Shown here: piece by piece, positions 33,701 through 39,981 of the stretch
How positions within the stretch are numbered: position 1 is the stretch's first letter
Layout: each line of letters begins with the position of its first letter
Notes under the pieces: model-generated
What the model was told of the DNA's origin: nothing
The model's database searches: none
The model's input: only the letters and a program-made list of their open reading frames with translations
Translations under genes and position numbers: made by a program
NCBI GenBank assembly: GCA_024763505.1
Contig: JANTFI010000010.1
Location: 1 to 42,824 of the forward strand
DNA from: Gammaproteobacteria bacterium
Lineage (GTDB): Bacteria; Pseudomonadota; Gammaproteobacteria; GCA-001735895
Direction: 5' to 3'
Length of the DNA stretch: 42,824 nucleotides

Positions 33701-34136
33701 AATCGACTGGAGTACTTCAGCCTGGGCCGAAGTCGGTGAAAGCGATGGCGTAACCAAGGGCGACATCCAGATCAGAAACGACATCAGCAATTATCAACTG
33801 CAAATCAAGGACAACAATAACGGTGGTGAAGGCATGCAACGCGCAGTCAACCTCAACGGCGCCAGCATAGCCAGACTGCGCTTCAAATACCGCCGCAAGA
33901 GTCTGGATAACGCTGCCGATTATGTGTCGGTTTATATCTCATCCAACGGCACGGCCGGCCCGTGGGTCGAACTCGACCGGATCGGCACCACCAACGATTC
34001 GGTGTATAAGTCGTACAGCCGTGACATCAGCAGTTATATTTCGCCCGATACCGTCATTCGCCTGCTGAGTTCGCCCGATCTGGGCGACAAGGATGTTGTC
34101 TGGTTTGATGATATTGAGGTTCAGTGTATTCCATAA
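30729..34136 (+). CDS. Giant PilX/MshP-like tip protein with DNRLRE and YWTD propeller domains
   Basis: A 1135-residue protein. The N terminus QRGYLLISVIVTLFILAAVTL is a pilin-type helix without Glu at +5, as in GspK and PilX/MshP, which cap or prime fibres. The rest is extracellular: two DNRLRE-like beta domains (about 95-262 and 315-488, with ALYRFDLSTVPAG, AWMNGTMPNYGIML, ALVQGWVDETYANNGLAL); an alpha/beta segment (503-700, KIILVGNWAG) like glutamine-amidotransferase folds; six repeats of about 42 residues with [IV]YWT/S motifs (706-960), an LDL-receptor-like YWTD propeller; and a C-terminal beta domain (974-1135, VVWFDDIEVQC). Several cysteines suggest disulfides. Likely an adhesin or ligand-binding tip. 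It overlaps the previous gene by four bases. Confidence 0.9.
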   Translation: MNAQRGYLLISVIVTLFILAAVTLMMSEESVMESRMIHSETEKSQLRYLTEAAMQHAEWSLQQQGCGPFSDLSSTAFGKHSYSATFSPNEPPGIWTTYNNLPVDQDTWLKQSAPSELHGADVELSVKNVAADSMQALYRFDLSTVPAGSHIESAIVTLYVSGNDPLGAISIHPVTADWNEATADWTSMATQFDPVQLASIPPQSSSGVTVQVNLTAQVQAWMNGTMPNYGIMLVASATGNESKLASKEWSTTTQRPRLDVVTTTATPPNRADITASSVLVSGITHSLQHRNIPLYQNPASSLTLQPDGAVGKDNRLYEWKSSWNYGADTSLVVDDVFPDSTSISLMQFPLEGIPAGARIISATLALHQNFSNNTGGPIGVHRVADSWIEGAMTGQAGASNWTERESGVTWATAGGDFDAAPISETTLTAKTIGWVEWDIAALVQGWVDETYANNGLALVAESIGAAGYFDSSDATNPALRPKLTISYSCECGIVCQAPAGSGKIILVGNWAGNHPDPADLEKAAIFESWGYQVDQVDDDFLWLVDFNYYDLVYISQTTSSSAVIGQLSWRSIGIVNEQGDLNFDLLFSSGSATLVDDSIDIIDNSHYVTAPFALGELRIYDAPMELITAAGSKASGMQTLASAVGVESLMLLEAGATGVNGSAAGRRVNLPLGRAVNFNWKYLNNNGRLLVQRALQWAIESAPPIPAKKIYWTDDNGAMIQRSNEDGSNVETVVVNQPKVRGLDIDTVNGKIYWTSGKKILRADLTGSNVEDIYAAVTESNFDIKLDTVGGKMYWSTENPDNQIMRANLDGTAVETVSSSVNRPMYISLDRANNQLYATAFGSGDIVRMNFDGSALTTIMNGVDNGIIGSAIDLKNGKVYWSGGISNDWIRRANLDGSNVETILTGLSAPQDIAVDEDHGRIYFTDALGTPSIKRANLDGTGLETIVSGLDRPRGILVVNAEQTPAVQPLICNGTYFDQFNNRVLDGSDGTIDWSTSAWAEVGESDGVTKGDIQIRNDISNYQLQIKDNNNGGEGMQRAVNLNGASIARLRFKYRRKSLDNAADYVSVYISSNGTAGPWVELDRIGTTNDSVYKSYSRDISSYISPDTVIRLLSSPDLGDKDVVWFDDIEVQCIP
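32844..33608 (+). repeat. Six YWTD-type propeller repeats within the tip gene
   Basis: The encoded repeats start near residues 708, 750, 791, 834, 877 and 919 with IYWTDD, IYWTSG, MYWSTE, LYATAF, VYWSGG and IYFTDA. Each is followed by a R[AS]NLDG[ST]-type turn and V/LETI strand, at a period of about 42 residues. Six such repeats form one closed six-bladed propeller in LDL-receptor-type proteins. The repeats are diverged at DNA level. Confidence 0.85.
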
Positions 34137-34257
34137 AGCACTGGATACAGACGTTGTAGCGTTGAGAAGCTTTGCATTCTACTACCATGTGTATATTCTG
34201 TGATGCCCGTACTGTGGAATAATAAATAGACAGATTTCCTGTCACAGGATCAATATA

Positions 34258-35115
34258 TTGCAAATGAATGCTCACTGGGAAAAGGTTCTTTCTGAAAGCC
34301 GACTCATCTCTCTGCCCGAGGTGTACCTGCGCCTGCAGCAAGTGCTGAATACGGAAGAGTATGCGCTGTCTGAACTGGTCGAAGTCATCCGACTGGATCC
34401 TGCTATCAGCACGCGTTTGTTGCGCATCGTTAACAGCTCATTTTTCGGGCTGGCCGAAACGATCGAGTCGATCGACCTCGCGGTCAATTATCTTGGCGCA
34501 CAGCAAATCCATGATCTGGTGCTGAGCACAGTGGTTGCCGAGTCTTTCGGCGATATGCAAAACGACGTGGTCGACCTGCACGATTTCTGGCAGCGCAGTA
34601 TTTATTGCGCGATCAGTGCGCGCGAACTGGCGCTGCAAATGAATGTTGTCGACAGTGAGCGCTTGTTTGTGGCCGGATTGCTGCATCATATCGGGCATTT
34701 GATGATGGCGCAGGCCATTCCACAACAAATCCGCGAAGCGCATCAACTAGCGCAGCAACAAGCGATACCGCAACACCGGGCCGAGCAGCAATTGCTCGGT
34801 TTCGATGCCAGCACGGTCGGTGCAGAATTACTCGGCCGCTGGAACCTGCCGCCCTATCTGGTGCAGACCATCGGTTTTCAGCATACCCCGGAAGAGGCGG
34901 GCGAACTGCGTCTGGACGCGGCTATCTTGCAAGCTGCGGTGGTGCTGTCACGCACCTATAACCAGGATATCCAACTGGATCTGGCGCTGCAGGATATGGA
35001 CGCGATCGTCTGGAATATTCTGGGTCTCGATAACGGCACCTTTCAGCAAGTCGATATCCAGGCACAGCAAAACCTGCGGTTGGTGCAGTCTCTGTTGTTT
35101 CCATATCTCGATTAG
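34258..35115 (+). CDS. HDOD-domain signalling protein
   Basis: A protein of 285 residues (283 if the ATG at 34264 is used). I prefer the TTG at 34258 because AGGA at 34246-34249 is eight bases from it but fourteen from the ATG. The HDOD core is clear: LPEVYLRLQQVLN, VIRLDPAISTRLLRIVNSSFFGL, IDLAVNYLGAQQIHDLVLS, FWQRSIYCAISARELA, and FVAGLLHHIGHLMMAQ. HDOD proteins are non-enzymatic adaptors in two-component and c-di-GMP signalling. It lies between the tip gene and the PilM-type gene in the same direction, so it is probably another regulator of the fibre. There is no second domain. Confidence 0.9.
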   Translation: MQMNAHWEKVLSESRLISLPEVYLRLQQVLNTEEYALSELVEVIRLDPAISTRLLRIVNSSFFGLAETIESIDLAVNYLGAQQIHDLVLSTVVAESFGDMQNDVVDLHDFWQRSIYCAISARELALQMNVVDSERLFVAGLLHHIGHLMMAQAIPQQIREAHQLAQQQAIPQHRAEQQLLGFDASTVGAELLGRWNLPPYLVQTIGFQHTPEEAGELRLDAAILQAAVVLSRTYNQDIQLDLALQDMDAIVWNILGLDNGTFQQVDIQAQQNLRLVQSLLFPYLD

Positions 35116-35367
35116 CCCGGTACAAACGGGTTACTGTAATACCGCCCCGGTTTTGTGGCGGGCATATTCGCTTTTTCCCGATAACTGGTCTATAAAAAGA
35201 TAGATTCTTTTGCAGGCTTTTTTGCGGTAGCCACAGTAACTTCATGAACCAGTCAAATCATTCTTTTTATTTCTTTCACTCATATTTACTTTTCGTTGCA
35301 CGGGCTCTTGTGCCCGGTCATTTGCTGATGGTAACAGCTCTTTTTCCCAGACGGACGGATTGACCAA
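35116..35367 (+). other. Gene-free stretch before the PilM-type gene
   Basis: In 252 bases I see CCGCC...GGCGG (a five-base stem near 35149-35163), a TATAAA at 35191-35196 that may be a -10 with no good -35, and CGGGC-TCTTGT-GCCCG near 35308-35324. A promoter for the pilMNOPQ-like group is plausible. I looked for a c-di-GMP-I riboswitch here, as it would fit the locus, and did not find its conserved sequences. Confidence 0.4.
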
Positions 35368-36504
35368 ATGGGGGCATTTGACCGACTGCGTCGTTCTGCG
35401 AAACCAGCCAGCAAACGATCTCTGAAGCCAGGCCTGATCGGACTGGAAATCGGTAGTGAAAATCTGCATCTGTGCCAGTTACGTGCCGAACCGGATCAGC
35501 GCTATACCATTGTGGCCAAAGCCTCGGTGAGCCTGCCTGTACCTCGTTCGCAATTGATGGAATCTCCTGCGTTGTTCAAATCGTTGGTCGTCAAGGCGCT
35601 GAAGGGCAAAGGTTTCAAGGGCCGTCACGTAACCGCCATCATGCCGCCGGATGAAGTCAAGATTATGCTGTTGAGTTATAAATCCGGCGTGCACGATGTG
35701 GACGCCGAAATCGTGCGCATGGTTGGCCAGCGCGTGAGCGGAGATATCGATGATTATGTCATCGATTACTTACCGGTACGCAATAAAAACACCGATGATG
35801 AACATATGGTGATGGCCTCGGTCTGCCGTCAGGACAAGGTAAACGGGTTTCTGAAATTGCTCGAATCAGCCGGGCTGGAACCGCATTCACTGGATATCGG
35901 GCCATCGGCTTTGCGGCGGTTGATCAGTGTGCTCTATTCCGATGACAAAACCAGTAATGTACTGCTGATCAATACGACCGAGGAAAGCAGTTATCTGACC
36001 ATTGTTTCAGGTCGACGACTGCTGTTTGATCAACCCGTAAAATTCGGCTGCTCTCATTTATTTGAGCAACTGGCGGAGGCGCTTGACGTACCCATAGAGA
36101 AAGCCCGGCAACTGGTTGAGCAACATGGTTTTTCGGCAACATCTTTGCCACTGGCCGAGACTCACGGCAAGAGCAATCCGGAAATTGCCCAAACCCTGCG
36201 TGAAATCGTCAAGCCAGCTTTTTTGAGCCTGGTTGAAGAAATCAACCGGGTGCTGATTTTTACCTCCTCCGAAACACATGGCGTTCCACTGAGTCGGGTT
36301 TATCTGCTCGGCTGTGCCGCCCGGCTGCCCGGAGCTCATGATGTAATGTTGTCGATGCTGGATGTACCCATTGCACAGGATCACCATGATTTCAATCAAG
36401 TGTTTCAGGACGAGAATGATCATACAGAGGCCTGGAGTAACCGGTTGCCTGAGCTCGCGATCGCTACCGGCCTGGCTTTGAGAGGCATGCAGGCGGATGA
36501 ATAA
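35368..36504 (+). CDS. PilM/MshI-like actin-fold assembly protein
   Basis: A 378-residue cytoplasmic protein of the PilM family, with an FtsA/actin-like fold. Visible parts are GLIGLEIGSENLHLCQL (first phosphate loop), VTAIMPPDEVKIMLL, DYLPVRNK, LEPHSLDIGPSALRRL, VLLINTTEESSYLTIVSGRRLLF and VYLLGCAARLPGAHD. PilM links the cytoplasmic ATPase to the PilN/PilO alignment complex. The N-terminal basic stretch (RLRRSAKPASKRSLKPG) precedes the fold. The region upstream (35116-35367) is 252 bases without a gene. PilN overlaps its end by eight bases. Confidence 0.93.
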   Translation: MGAFDRLRRSAKPASKRSLKPGLIGLEIGSENLHLCQLRAEPDQRYTIVAKASVSLPVPRSQLMESPALFKSLVVKALKGKGFKGRHVTAIMPPDEVKIMLLSYKSGVHDVDAEIVRMVGQRVSGDIDDYVIDYLPVRNKNTDDEHMVMASVCRQDKVNGFLKLLESAGLEPHSLDIGPSALRRLISVLYSDDKTSNVLLINTTEESSYLTIVSGRRLLFDQPVKFGCSHLFEQLAEALDVPIEKARQLVEQHGFSATSLPLAETHGKSNPEIAQTLREIVKPAFLSLVEEINRVLIFTSSETHGVPLSRVYLLGCAARLPGAHDVMLSMLDVPIAQDHHDFNQVFQDENDHTEAWSNRLPELAIATGLALRGMQADE

Positions 36505-37162
36505 TATCGATCTGATTCCGCAGCAGTATCACCGCAAGCGGCTTTTCGATCGTTGGCTGAAACGGGCTCTGCTGGTTTTTTTACTGTGTACAGCCGTGAT
36601 CGTGTCGGCGTTTGCACTGTTGCGTTTCGAGACGGCCGACATGCAACAAAAAATCAAACAGCTACAGGCGCAAAAAGCGATCAGCAACAATAAACGTGCG
36701 CAGTTGGAAAAACTCGATCAACGCAAGAAAGATTTCCAGCAGCGCCTGAATCTCCTGGCTGGGCTACGCAGCGGTGCACCGGCCGAAACCATGTTCAGCA
36801 TGGTGAATCAATCGATGCCAGCGCAGCGTATCTGGATCAACCGCTGGAGGTTTCGCCGTGCAGGGACTGCGGTCGAGAAACCGGATAATACGGTCAACAC
36901 CGGTTACTTTATCGTCATTCCGCAGGGGGCTGGTACGCGTAACCAGAAACAGGAAACCTGGAAGATTGAAACCCGTATGACATTGGATGGGCAAGCCTTC
37001 GATTATGAAGCGCTGTCAGATTTTGTGCTGAATCTGACCCGCCGATCAGAGATCGAGAGTGTACGTGTACTGACCACCCAAATGATCGAAGTAAGCAACA
37101 TAAAGCTGGTTAATTTTTCTGTTGAGGTGACGGTTGCTCCGGTACTGGAGAAACAGGGATGA
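36497..37162 (+). CDS. PilN-like inner-membrane alignment protein
   Basis: A 221-residue protein. The start MNNIDLIPQQYHRKRLFDRW is the PilN cytoplasmic motif that binds PilM (NLIP-like). One transmembrane helix follows (about 24-44), then a periplasmic coiled coil (TADMQQKIKQLQAQKAIS...AQLEKLDQRKK) and a ferredoxin-like domain with ESVRVLTTQMIEVSNIKLV. It forms a dimer with the PilO-like protein. It overlaps pilM-like by eight bases and pilO-like by four. Confidence 0.9.
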   Translation: MNNIDLIPQQYHRKRLFDRWLKRALLVFLLCTAVIVSAFALLRFETADMQQKIKQLQAQKAISNNKRAQLEKLDQRKKDFQQRLNLLAGLRSGAPAETMFSMVNQSMPAQRIWINRWRFRRAGTAVEKPDNTVNTGYFIVIPQGAGTRNQKQETWKIETRMTLDGQAFDYEALSDFVLNLTRRSEIESVRVLTTQMIEVSNIKLVNFSVEVTVAPVLEKQG

Positions 37163-37725
37163 ATGATTTTCTCAACGATGTTAATCCGCGCATGATTGCA
37201 CTATCGATGATTTTGATTGTCGGCTTGCTGATAACATTGCAACTGATGTATTTACTCTGGCCCGAATATCGAAAATACCAGACCCTGACAGAGAATTACC
37301 AATTGTTGCAAAAGGTCAGTAACAGTTCACACGGGTTGGAACAGGAACTGCTCAAAACCGAGCAGCAGGTAGAGGAATTATCCTACCAGTTGCACGGCGA
37401 TATGGCAGGCCTGCCTGAAAAACAGATGGAAGCCTTTATCATCGGACATCTGCAACGAATTTCTTGGGATGCCGGGGTGGAACTGGCCAGTGTGATACCG
37501 GGCAAGGGCCGCCGGGTAGAAATCTTTCAGGAAGCATTGTTCGACTTGCAGGTGAATGCGGCCTATCAGGATTTTTTCAAATGGCTGCAGGACATCAATT
37601 CCGAACTCGGGTTCATCGTAGTGAAGAAATTTGATATTCAATCGGCGGTATCGGCGATTGAAGAAGACCCGCAATTAAAAATTACCTTGACGCTGGTATC
37701 TTACCGGATGGTGAAAGATGACTAG
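37159..37725 (+). CDS. PilO/MshJ-like inner-membrane alignment protein
   Basis: A 188-residue protein with a short cytoplasmic start, one transmembrane helix (about 12-35, MIALSMILIVGLLITLQLMYLLW), a coiled coil (ELLKTEQQVEELSYQL) and a periplasmic domain with FIIGHLQRISWDAGVELASV, as in PilO (motif of the type IV pilus or MSHA biogenesis family). It links PilN and PilP/secretin. It overlaps both neighbours (four and eight bases), so stoichiometric synthesis is expected. Confidence 0.88.
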   Translation: MNDFLNDVNPRMIALSMILIVGLLITLQLMYLLWPEYRKYQTLTENYQLLQKVSNSSHGLEQELLKTEQQVEELSYQLHGDMAGLPEKQMEAFIIGHLQRISWDAGVELASVIPGKGRRVEIFQEALFDLQVNAAYQDFFKWLQDINSELGFIVVKKFDIQSAVSAIEEDPQLKITLTLVSYRMVKDD

Positions 37726-38152
37726 ATATTGTTTGCTTTTGTTAACCGCTTTGGCTGGCGCAGCAGCTGGCAGCAGCGTGCTGGCGCAGCAAACGCCCGC
37801 ACTTACGCCCACGCCGACAACGACGCTCAATCCTTTCAGCAAACCGGATTTGCTGAAACAGAAACCGCAACGTTTACCTGAAAGGTCGCGGGCTGCCGGC
37901 CCGGTCGAAGAGCCGGAAGAACCTGAATTCAGTCTCAGCGCAACGCTGATTTCGGTCAATACACCAATGGCCCTGATCAACGGCAAGCTCATTGAGCAAG
38001 ACCAGGAGGTCGACGGAATCCACTTGCTGCTGGTGGATGAGGACAGCGTCAAGATTCGCTATCACAATCGGATTTACCGCGTTTTCATTGAGCAGGATGA
38101 TCTTGGTCAGGGCGAAGACGTCCCCCTAATAAATTTACAGGGCACTTTATAA
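37718..38152 (+). CDS. PilP/MshK-like periplasmic protein
   Basis: A 144-residue exported protein. The signal peptide is CLLLLTALAGAAAGSSVLAQ with cleavage after AQ; there is no lipobox cysteine at the usual site, unlike typical PilP lipoproteins. A Pro/Thr-rich linker (TPALTPTPTTTLNPFSKPD) leads to a small beta domain with FSLSATLISVNTPMALINGKLI and VKIRYHNRIYRVFI, as in MshK and the GspC/PilP homology region. It should connect the inner-membrane complex to the secretin. Its stop shares one base with the secretin start (TAATG). Confidence 0.82.
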   Translation: MTRYCLLLLTALAGAAAGSSVLAQQTPALTPTPTTTLNPFSKPDLLKQKPQRLPERSRAAGPVEEPEEPEFSLSATLISVNTPMALINGKLIEQDQEVDGIHLLLVDEDSVKIRYHNRIYRVFIEQDDLGQGEDVPLINLQGTL

Positions 38153-39483
38153 TGATGAAAAGATATATCGGTATCGGGCTGATCTTCACGATTGGTTTGT
38201 TTAGCACAATTGTGCGCTCTGACACCTTAACGCTATCGCTGCAGGATGTGGATTTAAACGCCGCGATGCAAATGCTTTCGAAGCATGAAAAGATGAATAT
38301 ATTCGTGGCCGACGGGGTAGAGGGCACGGTTTCAGTGAATATTTACAACATGGAAACGATGGACGCGATTCGCTCAATTGCTGAGTCGGCCGGGTTTGTC
38401 GCGGAATTACGCGGCAACAGTGTGTTTATTATCAAGCGTGAAGATGCCGGAAAATATCGCAATAGCAGCAATACCCGGGTGCGTACATTCAAGATCCAGT
38501 ACACCACCACTTCTGAAATCGAAGCTATCTTGAAACAGCATTTGTCCAGCTACGGTTCGATCAAGTCGATGCCCAGCAATAACACACTGATCGTGCAGGA
38601 CACCCCCGAGTTTCTGGACAAGATGGAGGATTTGATCAATCGGGTTGATCGCGAGCCGAAACAGATTTTGATCGAGGCTAAAATTCTCGAGATTATCCTG
38701 ACCGATAACCAGTCTTTCGGCTTTAACTGGTCCAAGCTGTTTGACAGTTCAACCGCCACCGGTACGTTCGGCACACAGGGTCTGGCCAATGTCACCGCGC
38801 CGGGATTATTCGCTCAGTACAGTAATAGTAATGTAGATCTGGTGTTGAATGCATTGAAAGAGCGAGGCCGACTCAGAACCCTGTCGACCCCCAAGTTGTT
38901 GGCGATGGAAGGGCGTGAAGCAGAAACCGTGGTGGGCACCCGGCTCGGTTTCAAGGTGACCACTACGGTCAACCAGATAACCTCTGAATCTATCGAGTTT
39001 CTTGAGACTGGTATCATTTTGAAAGTGACGCCCTCGGTCGATCGCAGTGGCCAGATTCTGCTCGATATTCATCCGGAAGTGAGTGCCGGTACGGTGTCGG
39101 ATGACGGTATTCCCTCCAAGACCACGACTCAGGTATCGACCCGCATGCTGGTACCGGATGGCAAAACCGTGTTCATGGGTGGATTGATTCGACGCACCAG
39201 TAACCAGAGTCGGGAATCAGTGCCTGGGCTGGGCGACATGCCGCTGATCGGAGGCCTTTTTTCGAATGACTCAACCAATGTTTCGACCACAGAAATTGTC
39301 GTTTTACTAACACCGACGATCATCAAGTTTGATGGCAGTGATATTCACGAGAAAGCGACGATCAAGGTCGAGGCGCTGGAGCGGTTGTTGCAACAGGAGC
39401 AGAACGAAATAGTCAGCAAGATGAATAAAGTGCTGGACGAAGACAATGAAACCGATATTTATGGCAATGTAGGACAGCAATAG
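38152..39483 (+). CDS. Secretin, MshL/PilQ/GspD family
   Basis: A 443-residue outer-membrane channel protein. After the signal peptide (ending about IVRS at 23), an STN-like N domain (LSLQDVDLNAAMQMLSKH), one N1/KH-like domain (RTFKIQYTTTSEIEAIL, NTLIVQDTPEFLDKMEDLI), and the secretin core follow, with ILIEAKILEIILTDNQSFG, STPKLLAMEGREAETVVG and VPGLGDMPLIGGLF. It is shorter than most PilQ or GspD (fewer N domains, no AMIN). The ring would let the fibre leave the cell. The C terminus is hydrophilic, with a possible pilotin-binding tail. It is the last gene of the locus. Confidence 0.93.
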   Translation: MMKRYIGIGLIFTIGLFSTIVRSDTLTLSLQDVDLNAAMQMLSKHEKMNIFVADGVEGTVSVNIYNMETMDAIRSIAESAGFVAELRGNSVFIIKREDAGKYRNSSNTRVRTFKIQYTTTSEIEAILKQHLSSYGSIKSMPSNNTLIVQDTPEFLDKMEDLINRVDREPKQILIEAKILEIILTDNQSFGFNWSKLFDSSTATGTFGTQGLANVTAPGLFAQYSNSNVDLVLNALKERGRLRTLSTPKLLAMEGREAETVVGTRLGFKVTTTVNQITSESIEFLETGIILKVTPSVDRSGQILLDIHPEVSAGTVSDDGIPSKTTTQVSTRMLVPDGKTVFMGGLIRRTSNQSRESVPGLGDMPLIGGLFSNDSTNVSTTEIVVLLTPTIIKFDGSDIHEKATIKVEALERLLQQEQNEIVSKMNKVLDEDNETDIYGNVGQQ

Positions 39484-39497
39484 TCCTGCAGAAAATC

Positions 39498-39923
39498 TTA
39501 CAATCTTGACAGCGTGCGTTCGGAAATTATCTTCCACTGATTTCCATCGCGCTGGAAAATGATGCGCTTCTTGACCCGGTCGCGATAGCGGTCCGATTTG
39601 AACTGCTGCTCAAAGTCTACGATTGCCTTGTCCTCGGAGATCGAGCGAATCTGGATATTTTTCAGCTTCACCTCGATCGAGCGAGCATTCTGGATTCGTG
39701 AGCGTCTTTGTTTCAGCCACGCCCGTCGGCTGTTCTTGAACCCTTTGAAATTGTCTGCATAAATGGTGACATAGCGTTCGAAATCCTGTTGACTCCAGGC
39801 GTTGGCCCAAAGGTTCAGGGTATGGATGACCTTTTTGCTATCGATGCTGTACGACAGCGTATCACTCGTAGCGAAGCTGAAATAAAACAGCAGCAGAACC
39901 AGGCTTAGACGAATCAGATTCAT
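39498..39923 (-). CDS. Exported Cds6/NTF2-like protein
   Basis: A 141-residue protein with a signal peptide (LIRLSLVLLLFYFSFATS) and an NTF2-like fold: LNLWANAWSQQDFERYVTIYADNF and VDFEQQFKSDRYRDRVKKRIIF, ending in WKIISE. This matches the Cds6-like C-terminal domain found with L,D-transpeptidases. Here it is alone. It converges on the secretin gene across 14 bases. It may act in the periplasm at the cell wall; a link to the pilus is not shown. Confidence 0.75.
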   Translation of the reverse strand: MNLIRLSLVLLLFYFSFATSDTLSYSIDSKKVIHTLNLWANAWSQQDFERYVTIYADNFKGFKNSRRAWLKQRRSRIQNARSIEVKLKNIQIRSISEDKAIVDFEQQFKSDRYRDRVKKRIIFQRDGNQWKIISERTLSRL

Positions 39924-39981
39924 GGAGTATTCAAGCAGTATATGTTCTCGGTGAGATATTCAGTAAGTATAACCTGCTTTG

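Noticed and set aside
35116-35367. c-di-GMP riboswitch before the PilM-type gene
   Set aside because: It would fit the system, but the conserved blocks of the class I motif are absent; only short simple hairpins are visible.
24822-39483. Calling the locus a classical type II secretion system
   Set aside because: The MshEN-type ATPase, PilM-N-O-P-like alignment proteins, PilX-like giant subunit and short secretin fit MSHA or type IV pili better; no GspC, GspL or GspM genes are present.
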